Assembly (NCBI GenBank): GCA_036403515.1
Contig: DASWQV010000037.1
Span: 1 to 39,704 of the forward strand
From: VRUE01 sp036403515
GTDB lineage: Bacteria > Actinomycetota > Thermoleophilia > Solirubrobacterales > 70-9
Direction of reading: 5' to 3'
Length of the DNA: 39,704 nt
Shown: positions 32,856 to 39,704 of the stretch, in pieces
Layout: the number at the start of each line of letters is the position of its first letter
Position numbering within the stretch: position 1 is the first letter of the stretch
Notes under the pieces: model-generated
Seen by the model: the letters and a program-made list of their open reading frames with translations, nothing else
Told to the model about the DNA's origin: nothing
Databases searched by the model: none
Program-made: the position numbers and the translations under genes

Positions 32856-33796
32856 CGGATTCCTTCCGCGGCAAAGGGGGAGCTCAGGCCCAGGACGTTT
32901 TCGACGGCATCCGCCAGGGCGGCGGGCGGATCCGCGGGGCCGCCGCTGAGTTGGATCAGGCGCGCCGATTCCGCCAGGTCAGAGTAGAGAGCAAAGCGAC
33001 TTCCGTCGCGCCCCTCGTCGTCTGGCAAACCGAGCATGTAGGGGGCGAGGGCGAGAATCGTGCCGCTCAGGGGCCTCGCCTCGAGGGCGAGGTCGGGTCC
33101 GCGTTCGAGGATGACGACCGCGGCGACCTCTCGGCCGCCGCTGCAGGCCCCGTGAACGGCGAGCCAAGACTCGCCACCGAGCTCGGCGAGTCGCTCACCG
33201 AGCTGGCCGCAATCGGCGTCGCCAGCCGCGATATTCATGTGAGGGGTACCGGCCTGGGCTTCGATTGCGCCGTCTGCCCGAGAGAGGATCAGGGCGTCGT
33301 CGGCGAACAACGGCCGGCCCCTGCGGATCAGCTCGCGGGCGAGCGTGGACTTTCCGGTCCCGCTCAGAGCGGCGACTGCGACGACTCCAAGCGGGGTTTC
33401 CACGGCACAGGCATGCAGCGCCTCGTTGCCCTGGGCGATGCTGACGTTGGGAAGGACGCGACTCAGCAGCACCCGCTGCCAGTCGAGCCGACTGGCGTCT
33501 TGGGGAGCGCAGCAGAGCCGGTCCCCAGCGGGACTGAGGTGGAAGCGAGCTCGATCGCCGTAGGCGAAGCACAGGTCGCCGTCGACGCCCCGCTCGATCG
33601 TCAGCATCTGTCCGTCACCGAGTCGCCCTCGCCATGGCGAGGGCGCAACCGAACCGCTCCAGGCGGCCTCCAGATCGGCGGGCGCCTCAAGAGCCAAGCC
33701 AAGCGAGGCAGGCTGCTCGAGCTCGACCGGCGCCATGCCCGGCAGGGGGAACGAGGAATGCAGCGAAAGCCCGTAGGCGACGTAGCCTTCGCTCAT
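32852..33796 (-). CDS. HPr-kinase-like protein 2 (lasso tailoring candidate)
   Basis: A 314-aa protein with an HprK-like C-terminal core. EALHAC is at about 125-130, the P-loop LSGTGKST at 144-151 and FADDALIL with D166 and D167. The N-terminal region, starting YGLSLHSSFPLPG, is of the type found in many HprK-like proteins beside asparagine-synthetase-like RiPP genes. It has little end-to-end similarity to copy 1. Its P-loop is GTGKS whereas copy 1 has GSGKT, so they are likely different enzymes or one has another role. ATG 33796; 9 bp after the upstream gene. Confidence 0.85.
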   Translation of the reverse strand: MSEGYVAYGLSLHSSFPLPGMAPVELEQPASLGLALEAPADLEAAWSGSVAPSPWRGRLGDGQMLTIERGVDGDLCFAYGDRARFHLSPAGDRLCCAPQDASRLDWQRVLLSRVLPNVSIAQGNEALHACAVETPLGVVAVAALSGTGKSTLARELIRRGRPLFADDALILSRADGAIEAQAGTPHMNIAAGDADCGQLGERLAELGGESWLAVHGACSGGREVAAVVILERGPDLALEARPLSGTILALAPYMLGLPDDEGRDGSRFALYSDLAESARLIQLSGGPADPPAALADAVENVLGLSSPFAAEGIR

Positions 33797-33805
33797 CGAG
33801 CATCT

Positions 33806-34684
33806 CTAGCGCGAGTGCCCATGGTGAGCCGTGATCCCGCGCCCAGATCGTTTCGCCGTGCAGCGCACGTAGGTGCGTTTCCCGGAAAGATGCTCGCCAA
33901 GCACCGTCGTAAGGCGGACCTTCACGGTAAACGGCCCCAGTGGCAGCCGATCGAGATTGAAGATCGCGGTAACGGTTTTGCCGTGCCATCTCAGTTTCGC
34001 CCGGCGGTGAGCTTTCCCGCTTCTGAGCCCGACGACGATCTTTTCCAGGGGATCGTTGCCCGGGCCGTGCACGCGGATCCGCAGCCTCGAGCGGCTGATG
34101 CATTTCCGATTCGAAGGCAGGACCACATAGCGGCCGAACTGCGCGGAGGAGACCGCGGGCAACGAGGCGACCAGCGCCGAATCGACACAGCCGAAGGTGG
34201 CGCCAGCTGCATCGCCGTCGGGAGCGATCGTCGGTTGCGACGCACTCCCAGGTTCGCTGAAGCAGGCTCGCAGGAAGCGCTCGCCGCTGGGCGCCGAGAT
34301 CACCCGCCAGGCGGTGGGGCCCGGTACCGGGTTCGCCACACATTCACCCGTCGCAAAGAACCACTGGTGCAGCCCCCAGTAGGAACCGTCAGACTGACGG
34401 TGCATTTCCGTCCACATCCGCTCGGCGGTGGGATGGGTGCACTGAGTGAACTTCGTCGGCGCGACGACGATGCCGACTAGGGCGTCCCCTTCGGACTGGA
34501 TTGCCACCTTTCCACCGTTGAAAGACCAGACTCCTTCCAGCGAAGAATCGGCGCGTGCGGAAGTGGCTCCAAGCGCGAGCACCGCGGCGATCACAATGGC
34601 GATCGCAAGCGACCCGGACGCACTCGCGGCCCGGTTCGCCTGAAGCAGGCAAAGGATGTCTTCTCTGCGGCGGAGGCGGGGCAT
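33806..34684 (-). CDS. Secreted protein of unknown function at head of lasso operon
   Basis: A 292-aa protein from ATG 34684. A long n-region precedes a hydrophobic helix (about residues 25-44) and a cleavage site after SARA. The mature N-terminus (SLEGVWSFNGGKV) has a lipocalin-like GVW start, with several Cys and Trp residues. The C-terminal 100 residues are Arg/Lys-rich beta-type sequence. I recognise no enzyme motif. The next gene starts only 9 bp later, so it is probably first in the lasso operon. A TTG at 34699 is a possible earlier start. Confidence 0.75.
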   Translation of the reverse strand: MPRLRRREDILCLLQANRAASASGSLAIAIVIAAVLALGATSARADSSLEGVWSFNGGKVAIQSEGDALVGIVVAPTKFTQCTHPTAERMWTEMHRQSDGSYWGLHQWFFATGECVANPVPGPTAWRVISAPSGERFLRACFSEPGSASQPTIAPDGDAAGATFGCVDSALVASLPAVSSAQFGRYVVLPSNRKCISRSRLRIRVHGPGNDPLEKIVVGLRSGKAHRRAKLRWHGKTVTAIFNLDRLPLGPFTVKVRLTTVLGEHLSGKRTYVRCTAKRSGRGITAHHGHSR

Positions 34685-34852
34685 GTCGCGGTAACGCAAC
34701 GCGGCTCAGTTTTCTTACGGCCGTCCCGTCTTGCCTCCCTCCAACAGCACGATCCGACGGCATTTTCGATCGGCAAGAACGCACTCGACGAGTGTCTCGT
34801 CCTTTTTTGGTCCGAAAATTACGGTCTTTGGAGAATCATGAAATCCCTGGAC

Positions 34853-34875
34853 CTGAGCGACGAGTGAACGCTCAG
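34853..34875. repeat. Inverted repeat, possible operator
   Basis: CTGAGCG at 34853-34859 and CGCTCAG at 34869-34875 are perfect 7-bp arms with a 9-nt spacer, 14 bp upstream of the TTGACA hexamer. This could be a binding site for a dimeric regulator or a small hairpin. Confidence 0.4.
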
Positions 34876-34936
34876 CAAAAACCTTTCGATTGACAAACGT
34901 CCACATTTACGTTGTTGTAACTCCAGGCGCTCGGGT

Positions 34937-34946
34937 TAGGCGCCTA
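34937..34946. repeat. 10-bp palindrome TAGGCGCCTA
   Basis: A perfect palindrome in the divergent promoter region, 60 bp upstream of the sigma gene start. It may be a regulator site; short enough to be chance. Confidence 0.3.
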
Positions 34947-35005
34947 GATTCGCCCTTGGGGGGCCTCGGGCGGATCTCCAGTCTTAGTTGACGGGGGAAC
35001 GGGGA

Positions 35006-35632
35006 ATGGATGGAATACGCGAGTCGATAGGCGGTGGATCCGAGCTTGGCTCATCCGTGGCCGATCCATCAGCTGCGTTTGGGAATAGCGATAGCCAATC
35101 TGTCAGGGCGGCGATTGCGCGCGCTCAGGCCGGCAACATGCAGGCCCTCAACTTCCTATACCTGCGCCACGCAGACGAAATCCTGCGCTTTGTCAAGAGC
35201 CTGGTCCGAGACCATCATGAAGCCGAAGACATCACACAGAATGTCTTCATCAAGATGATGCGGGTGATTGGAAAGTACGAGCCGCGTGACGTCCCTTTCT
35301 CTGCGTGGATCCGGAAAGTCGCTCGCAACATGGCCTTGGACCATCTGCGGGCACGGCGACTGACCCTCTTCGAAGACATTCAGGTTGCGGATGCTGGTTG
35401 CAGACTGGCCAGCCGGGAACGGAGCCGCGACCTCTGCGAGGCGCTCGACCGCCTCACCGAGGAGCAGCGTGAAGTCCTCATCCTCAGGCACATCGTCGGG
35501 CTTTCCCCAGCCGAGATAGCCAAGCTACTCGGCAAGAAGGAAAACGCAATTCACGCACTTCACCATCGTGGACGGCTTAGTCTTCAGTCGGCCCTCGTAG
35601 AGCTTGGCGCAGCGCCAGTGGTGGCACGCTAG
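35006..35632 (+). CDS. Sigma-70 family (ECF-like) RNA polymerase sigma factor
   Basis: A 208-aa protein from ATG 35006, with a G-rich Shine-Dalgarno-like stretch just upstream. Region 2 runs from FLYLRHADEILRFVKSLV through HHEAEDITQNVFIKM, with FSAWIRKVARN as the region 2.4-like part. Region 4 has LTEEQREVLILRHIVGLS and the HTH AEIAKLLGKKENAIHALHHRG. The N-terminal 40 residues are not conserved. It has no linked anti-sigma gene. It is divergent from the lasso operon and is a candidate to drive it, though this rests on location. A TTG at 34988 is possible. Confidence 0.88.
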   Translation: MDGIRESIGGGSELGSSVADPSAAFGNSDSQSVRAAIARAQAGNMQALNFLYLRHADEILRFVKSLVRDHHEAEDITQNVFIKMMRVIGKYEPRDVPFSAWIRKVARNMALDHLRARRLTLFEDIQVADAGCRLASRERSRDLCEALDRLTEEQREVLILRHIVGLSPAEIAKLLGKKENAIHALHHRGRLSLQSALVELGAAPVVAR

Positions 35633-36009
35633 CGCCCCTGGAGTTTCTGTTTTTCCAGGTCCTCGAGGATCGTCTCCGTGAGGCGCCCGCTGTCTCGATC
35701 CGCTAGGTAGTAGAGGGCGCCGTGCTGCAGGAGCTGATCTGTGGAGACTCGTTGCCGCTCCGCCTCCAGCGAAAAGGCCTCCCAGGCCTTGCCATCGACC
35801 TCGAGCTCTATCGACGTCGTTTCGACTGTTTCCCCCTCCTCATCGAGGCGAGAGCAGGGCCAGCCGGGACGCCTTGAATCGCGTTCGGCGAGGTAATAGC
35901 GAATGGCTCGCATCAGCAAGACACCTGGGGTCGTCCCCCCCGCAGCCGATGCATCCTCGAGCAAGCCAAGAACGAAATCGTCAATTGCTACAGCAACGGT
36001 GCGCTCCAC
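35629..36009 (-). CDS. Small protein with two RHH-like repeats
   Basis: A 126-aa protein with two similar halves. Each half ends in a YYLAxRDSxR block (about residues 38-46 and 100-108), preceded by a strand and two helices, so a tandem ribbon-helix-helix-like fold is possible. This would suit DNA binding but is not proven. GTG start. Its stop overlaps the convergent sigma-factor stop by 4 bp. It is not recognised as a known family. Confidence 0.65.
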   Translation of the reverse strand: MERTVAVAIDDFVLGLLEDASAAGGTTPGVLLMRAIRYYLAERDSRRPGWPCSRLDEEGETVETTSIELEVDGKAWEAFSLEAERQRVSTDQLLQHGALYYLADRDSGRLTETILEDLEKQKLQGR

Positions 36010-36134
36010 TGGCTGGTCCGTGTTTATTTCGATTTGCGCGCCGACAATTTCTCGACGAATCTACCGGCATACGGGCCCCGGCGTGCACCACGGTCGACTG
36101 ATTTCCTAGAAGTCCAGATAAGGCGCCCGCGAGC

Positions 36135-36155
36135 GCGTCGACCGAGAGTCGACGC
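36135..36155 (-). terminator. Hairpin at the end of the SDR gene
   Basis: GCGTCGAC (36135-36142) and GTCGACGC (36148-36155) form a perfect 8-bp stem with a 5-nt loop that begins at the SDR stop codon. No T-run follows on the minus strand, so termination is likely but not certain. Positions 36010-36134 hold no convincing gene. Confidence 0.4.
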
Positions 36156-36889
36156 TAGACCATACCCAGGCCGCCGCTTACGCCCAGGGTCTCGCCGGTT
36201 ATGTAGGTGGCGTCGTCGGAGGCCAGGAAGGCCGCTGCTGCTGCTACCTCGTCCGGCTGTCCCAAGCGGCCCATTTGAGTGGCCGACTTCATCGTCTCGA
36301 TCACCTTCTCGCCGATCTCGCCGAACTCCTTGGCGCCCATCAACAGTGGCGTCTCGATCGGGCCGGGCGCGATCGAGTTGGCGGTGATCCCATAGCGGGC
36401 ATTCTCGCGCGCGATCGCCTTCATGAAGGCGACGATGCCGCCCTTGGCGGCTGAGTAGACGGCCGAGCCCTTCGAGCCGACCCTGCCTGCCTCCGAGGAG
36501 ATGCTGACGACGCGCCCATAGCCTGCCCGTTGCATGGCGGGCAACGCCGCATGGGTGCAGTTGAGCACGCCACCGAGGTTGATCGCGAGCACCCGCTGCC
36601 ACTGCTCGGGGGTCGTGTAGGTGAAGAAGCCGAACTCATCCGTGCCGGCGTTGTTGACGAGGATGTCGAGCGTGCCCGCTGCCTCAACGGCGGCGTTGGC
36701 GGAATCCAGGTCGGTCACGTCGAGCTCGAGCGCGTGGCCGTTGACCTCGCCCGCGACGCGCCCAGCCCCATCGGTGTCGATGTCACCGACCCAGACCTCG
36801 GCGCCCTCGGCGGCCAGGCGCGCGGCGATCGCGGCGCCGATTCCGCTTGCGCCCCCGGTCACCAGCGCCTTTCGCCCCTCGAGTCGCAT
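36155..36889 (-). CDS. SDR-family oxidoreductase
   Basis: A 244-aa classical short-chain dehydrogenase. The cofactor motif TGGASGIG is at 11-18, DID after the second strand suggests NAD preference, NNAG is near 84-87, Ser in SISSEAG and YSAAK near 146-150 form the catalytic set. The C-terminus has YITGETLGVSGGLGM as in FabG-like enzymes. The substrate is unknown. ATG 36889 is chosen; the frame upstream of it is antisense to npdG. It is divergent from the F420 genes across a 42-bp gap. Confidence 0.93.
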   Translation of the reverse strand: MRLEGRKALVTGGASGIGAAIAARLAAEGAEVWVGDIDTDGAGRVAGEVNGHALELDVTDLDSANAAVEAAGTLDILVNNAGTDEFGFFTYTTPEQWQRVLAINLGGVLNCTHAALPAMQRAGYGRVVSISSEAGRVGSKGSAVYSAAKGGIVAFMKAIARENARYGITANSIAPGPIETPLLMGAKEFGEIGEKVIETMKSATQMGRLGQPDEVAAAAAFLASDDATYITGETLGVSGGLGMV

Positions 36890-36931
36890 CGGGCGTGAGC
36901 ATAAGGGCGAAGGCCCTAGACTGGCGCGCTC

Positions 36932-37624
36932 GTGGCCGATCTCCCCACCATCCCGATCATCGGCGGCACCGGCGCCCTCGGCGCCGGCCTGGCGCTGCGC
37001 TGGGCCCAGGCGGGGGCGGCGATCGTGCTCGGCTCTCGTTCGGCCGAGCGCGCCGGGGAGGCGGCGGCGAAGTTGCGCGAGAAGGTGCCTGGCGCCAAGG
37101 TGGAGGGCCTGCTCAATGAGGACGCCGCGAGGCGCGCAGAGGTCGTCTTCCTCACCGTCCCCTTCCGCGCCCAGTCGGAGAATCTCAACAACCTTCGTGA
37201 GGCGCTGCAGCCGGGCCAGATCTTGGTCGACTGCACGGTCCCGCTCGCCGCCGCGGTGAGCGGCAAGGCGACGCGCTCGCTCGGCGTCTGGCAGGGCTCG
37301 GCGGCCCAGCAGGCGCAGGAGATGGTCCCTGAGGGCGTCACCGTCGTCGCCGCCCTGCACACCGTCGGCGCGCCGATTCTGGCCGACGGTGAGGCCAAGC
37401 TGGGCGAGGACGTGCCCGTCTGCGGCGATCGCAAGGCAGACAAGGCGCGGGTGGCGCGGCTGATCGAGTTGATTCCCGGCCTGCGAGCGGTCAACGCCGG
37501 CCCCCTGGAGATGGCGCGGATCGTCGAGCAACTGACCCCGATGCTGATCTCGGTAAACGTCCGCTACAAGGCGCACGCCGGGATCCAGCTCACCGGCCTG
37601 CCCGACAGCGACCACTGGGCTTAG
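36932..37624 (+). CDS. npdG: NADPH:F420 oxidoreductase (NADPH-dependent F420 reductase)
   Basis: A 230-aa Rossmann protein that would pass hydride between NADP(H) and coenzyme F420. The N-terminal IIGGTGALGAGLA is the dinucleotide loop and SRSAER holds the NADP 2'-phosphate-binding Ser/Arg. LTVPF, the DCTVPL strand and AALHTVGAPIL match the family. GTG start at 36932. It leads a run of F420 genes, cofD, cofC and cofE, so producer and user of the cofactor are together. Confidence 0.9.
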   Translation: MADLPTIPIIGGTGALGAGLALRWAQAGAAIVLGSRSAERAGEAAAKLREKVPGAKVEGLLNEDAARRAEVVFLTVPFRAQSENLNNLREALQPGQILVDCTVPLAAAVSGKATRSLGVWQGSAAQQAQEMVPEGVTVVAALHTVGAPILADGEAKLGEDVPVCGDRKADKARVARLIELIPGLRAVNAGPLEMARIVEQLTPMLISVNVRYKAHAGIQLTGLPDSDHWA

Positions 37625-37665
37625 GCCGTGGTCAGGATCGCCCTCCCCGGTCCAGGCGGTCTACG

Positions 37666-38592
37666 GTGAGGACCGTCCTGCTCGCCGGTGGCACCGGCGG
37701 CGCCAAGCTCGCCGCCGGGATGCAGGAGGAGATCGGCTCAGACCTGGCGGTGATCGCCAACTGCGGTGACGACATCGAGACGCTCGGCGTCCACGTCTCG
37801 CCCGACCCCGACCTCGTCACCTACTGGCTGAGCGGCGAAATCGACGAGGAGCGCGGCTGGGGCCTGCGCGACGACAGCTTCACCGTCTTCGAGCGCCTCA
37901 CCAAGCTCGGCGCCCCGGACTGGTTCGGCCTCTCCGACCGCGACCTCGCCGCCTGTCTCTATCGACGCCAGTTCATCGAGGAGGGCGGCAGTCTCAGCGA
38001 CGCCCAAGCTCAGATCGCCCGCGCCCTCGGGGTCGAGGCGCGGGTGCTGCCGATGTGCGAGGCGCCGGTTCGCACGAAGGTGCTGACCGCGGCTGGGGTG
38101 CGCGGGCTGCAGGAGTACCTGATCGTCGACCGTGGCGAGCCCGAGGTGCATGGAGTCGAGTTGGATGGAATCGACGCGGCGGAGCCAAGCGCAAAGGTGC
38201 TGGAGGCGCTGCGCGGCGCCGAGGCGATCGTGATCGGCCCGTCGAATCCGGTGATCAGCATCGGTCCGATCCTCGCCGTGCCGGGAATGACCGAAGCGAT
38301 CACCGCCTCGACCGCTCCCGTCGTCGCGGTCAGCCCGTTCGTCGCCGGACAGGTCGTCAAGGGACCGACAGAGCGCTTCATGCAGGCCCTCGGCAGGCCC
38401 TCGACCGCGGCCGGCGTCGCCTCGCTCTACACCGGGCTGATCGACGCGATGGTCGTCGACGAGGGCGACCCCGACCCACCCCCTACCGAGATCCCGACGC
38501 TCGCCGCATCGACCCTGATGGAGGGCCCGGCCGGACGGGTCCGGCTGGCGCGCGTCGTGCTCGACTACGCCGCTAGCCTGATCGAGGCTTGA
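37666..38592 (+). CDS. cofD: 2-phospho-L-lactate transferase (F420 biosynthesis)
   Basis: A 308-aa enzyme (CofD/FbiA) that moves the phospho-lactyl or phospho-enolpyruvyl group from its guanylyl donor to Fo, giving F420-0 or its dehydro form. The N-terminal LLAGGTGGAKLA, NCGDD and the later IGPSNPVISIGPIL motif are diagnostic. GTG start at 37666. Its stop overlaps the TTG start of cofC by 4 bp. Confidence 0.94.
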   Translation: MRTVLLAGGTGGAKLAAGMQEEIGSDLAVIANCGDDIETLGVHVSPDPDLVTYWLSGEIDEERGWGLRDDSFTVFERLTKLGAPDWFGLSDRDLAACLYRRQFIEEGGSLSDAQAQIARALGVEARVLPMCEAPVRTKVLTAAGVRGLQEYLIVDRGEPEVHGVELDGIDAAEPSAKVLEALRGAEAIVIGPSNPVISIGPILAVPGMTEAITASTAPVVAVSPFVAGQVVKGPTERFMQALGRPSTAAGVASLYTGLIDAMVVDEGDPDPPPTEIPTLAASTLMEGPAGRVRLARVVLDYAASLIEA

Positions 38593-39230
38593 AGGCAACC
38601 GCCATCCTCCCCGTCAAGCGCTTCGCCGCCGCGAAGCAGCGGCTCGCGGGCGGCATCGACGACGAGCGCCGCGCCGACCTGGTCGCGGCGATGCTCGAGG
38701 ACGTGCTCGAGGCGATCGGCGAGACTCGGTCGATCGAGCGCACGATCGTCGTCACCAGCGAGCCGCGGGCGGAAGACCTGGCATCGGCGGCCGGCGCCGA
38801 GCTGCTTGGCGACCCGGACCGGGGCGGACACTCGGGCGCGGCGCTCGCCGGTCTCGCGCGGGCCCAAGAGCTTGGCGCCCCCTGCGCCGTCCTTCTTCCC
38901 GGCGACTGTCCGATGCTCGATCCGCGCGAGCTGCAGCGATTGCTGACCGGGATGCTGGAGTGCTACGTCGCGATCGTCCCCGACCGCCACGGCACCGGCA
39001 CCAACGCGCTCGCGCTGGCGCCAACCGACGCGATCGAGCCCTCGTTCGGAGAGGGCAGCTGCGCCCGTCACGTTGCCGCGGCCCGCGAAGCGGGCATTCC
39101 CTTCGGAGTTGAGGAGGTCCGCTCGCTGGCGTTGGACCTCGACACCCCGGCCGACGTGGTCGCCCTCACCCGTGAGCTGGCGGCGAAAGGCGGCCGGGCT
39201 CGCCGCTCGGCCAAAGTGCTCGGAATATGA
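38589..39230 (+). CDS. cofC: 2-phospho-L-lactate (or PEP) guanylyltransferase
   Basis: A 213-aa CofC/FbiD-type nucleotidyltransferase that makes the guanylyl donor used by CofD. ILPVKRFAAAKQRL at the start and LLPGDCPMLDP in the middle are the GTP and metal sites, with DRHGTGTNAL and LDLDTPADV further on. It uses a TTG start overlapping the cofD stop, so it is translationally coupled. Actinobacterial relatives use PEP in place of phospholactate; which holds here is not visible. Confidence 0.92.
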   Translation: MKATAILPVKRFAAAKQRLAGGIDDERRADLVAAMLEDVLEAIGETRSIERTIVVTSEPRAEDLASAAGAELLGDPDRGGHSGAALAGLARAQELGAPCAVLLPGDCPMLDPRELQRLLTGMLECYVAIVPDRHGTGTNALALAPTDAIEPSFGEGSCARHVAAAREAGIPFGVEEVRSLALDLDTPADVVALTRELAAKGGRARRSAKVLGI

Positions 39231-39237
39231 GCAGCCG

Positions 39238-39704
39238 GTGAACGAGTTGCGAGCAGTCCCGATCGTAGGCTTGCCCGAGATCGAGAAGGGGATGGCTCTC
39301 GGCGAGCTGATTTCCGCCGCCGCGGAGCTGCGCAGCGGAGACGCGGTCGTGATCGCCCAAAAGGCTGTCTCCAAGGCCGAGGGCCGAGTCGTCCCGCTCT
39401 CCGCGGCGATGCCCGGCTCAAAGGCGCGTCATCTGGCGGCCGCTCTCGGCAAGGACCCCGCCCTGGTTCAGCTGATCCTCGACGAGAGCAACGAGGTTCT
39501 GCGGGCCGAGCGCAACGTCCTGATCACCGAGACGCACCATGGGTTCATCTGCGCAAACGCCGGCATCGACACCTCCAACCTCCCCGAAGACGGCACCGTC
39601 TGCCTACTGCCCAAGGACCCCGACGCCTCAGCCCGCAACCTCAGAGCCGAAATCACCACCGCGATTGCTGAGGAGCCAGGGGTGGGACTCGCCGGACACT
39701 CTCC
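39238..39704 (+). CDS. cofE: F420-0:gamma-L-glutamyl ligase, 5' part
   Basis: GTG at 39238, seven bases after the cofC stop, opens a frame that runs off the window end; 155 codons are present. The start VPIVGLPEIEKGMALGELI, then DAVVIAQKAVSKAEGR and ETHHGFICANAGIDTSN, are clear CofE features (GTP and metal binding). It adds the gamma-linked glutamates of the F420 tail. Whether a C-terminal FbiB-type nitroreductase domain follows cannot be seen. Confidence 0.9.
   Translation, partial: MNELRAVPIVGLPEIEKGMALGELISAAAELRSGDAVVIAQKAVSKAEGRVVPLSAAMPGSKARHLAAALGKDPALVQLILDESNEVLRAERNVLITETHHGFICANAGIDTSNLPEDGTVCLLPKDPDASARNLRAEITTAIAEEPGVGLAGHS

Larger units (their letters stand above)
34685..35005. 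promoter_or_regulatory. Divergent promoter region, lasso operon and sigma factor
   Basis: A 321-bp region, AT-richer than its surroundings, between the minus-strand lasso operon and the plus-strand sigma-factor gene. It holds TTGACA at 34890-34895, reading towards the sigma gene; a -10 box at 17-19 bp is weak. It also holds two inverted repeats, listed separately. A minus-strand 63-codon frame at 34715-34906 is not convincing. Confidence 0.5.

Noticed and set aside
34715..34906. 63-codon minus-strand frame in the divergent promoter region
   Set aside because: No ribosome-binding site, no recognisable domain, and it covers the likely promoter; possible but unsupported.
1..39704. CRISPR arrays, insertion sequences, prophage genes
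   Set aside because: No regularly spaced repeats, transposase or phage structural genes seen on either strand.

Overview
The window is high-GC, densely packed bacterial DNA with many GTG and TTG starts and 4-bp start/stop overlaps. A coenzyme F420 gene set (npdG, cofD, cofC, cofE), acyl-CoA metabolism and actinobacterial-style NarL/LuxR and sigma-70-type regulators point to Actinomycetota. A Solirubrobacterales/Thermoleophilia-like lineage is my best guess from gene content, but no phylogenetic marker in the window proves it.

Layout. Positions 1-1010 hold a terminator, three minus-strand tRNA genes (Trp-CCA, Leu-TAG, Leu-CAA) and a small membrane protein. Positions 1150-7865 are metabolic: an MBL-fold hydrolase overlapping an acetoacetyl-CoA synthetase on the plus strand, then a minus-strand group of PAP2, HMG-CoA lyase, acyl-CoA carboxylase beta and a second PAP2. 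HMG-CoA lyase makes acetoacetate and the synthetase can reactivate it, which fits leucine or ketone-body catabolism.

Positions 7932-26470 are a surface-polysaccharide locus. It has two sulfotransferases, a flippase, a Wzz-like chain-length protein, an O-antigen ligase/polymerase-like protein, a GT2, a GT4 and an Alg14/Alg13-like fused glycosyltransferase. It also has a PF14907-type nucleotidyltransferase, two paralogous exported proteins of unknown function, an oxidoreductase trio (GMC, Gfo/Idh/MocA, aldo/keto-reductase-like) and a polyprenyl glycosylphosphotransferase. A LuxR-type regulator with a degenerate receiver domain heads the minus-strand arm.

Positions 27336-34684 (minus strand) form a lasso-peptide (RiPP) biosynthetic operon, the most notable system here. 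In order of transcription it encodes a secreted protein, an HPr-kinase-like protein, an ABC ATPase, an ABC permease, a PqqD-like leader-binding protein (B1), a transglutaminase-like leader peptidase (B2), a second HPr-kinase-like protein, an asparagine-synthetase-like macrolactam synthetase (C) and a 60-aa precursor (A), ending in a perfect 12-bp hairpin. The precursor fits the YxxPx[LI]xxxGxxxxxT leader rule exactly and predicts an unusually long 34-residue Gly-rich core with an A1-D9 macrolactam and two cysteines. A sigma-70-family (ECF-like) gene is divergent from the operon across an AT-richer region with inverted repeats.

Positions 35629-39704 hold a tandem RHH-like small protein, an SDR dehydrogenase, and the F420 genes npdG-cofD-cofC-cofE, the last cut by the window end. 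No CRISPR array, transposon, prophage or rRNA gene was seen.
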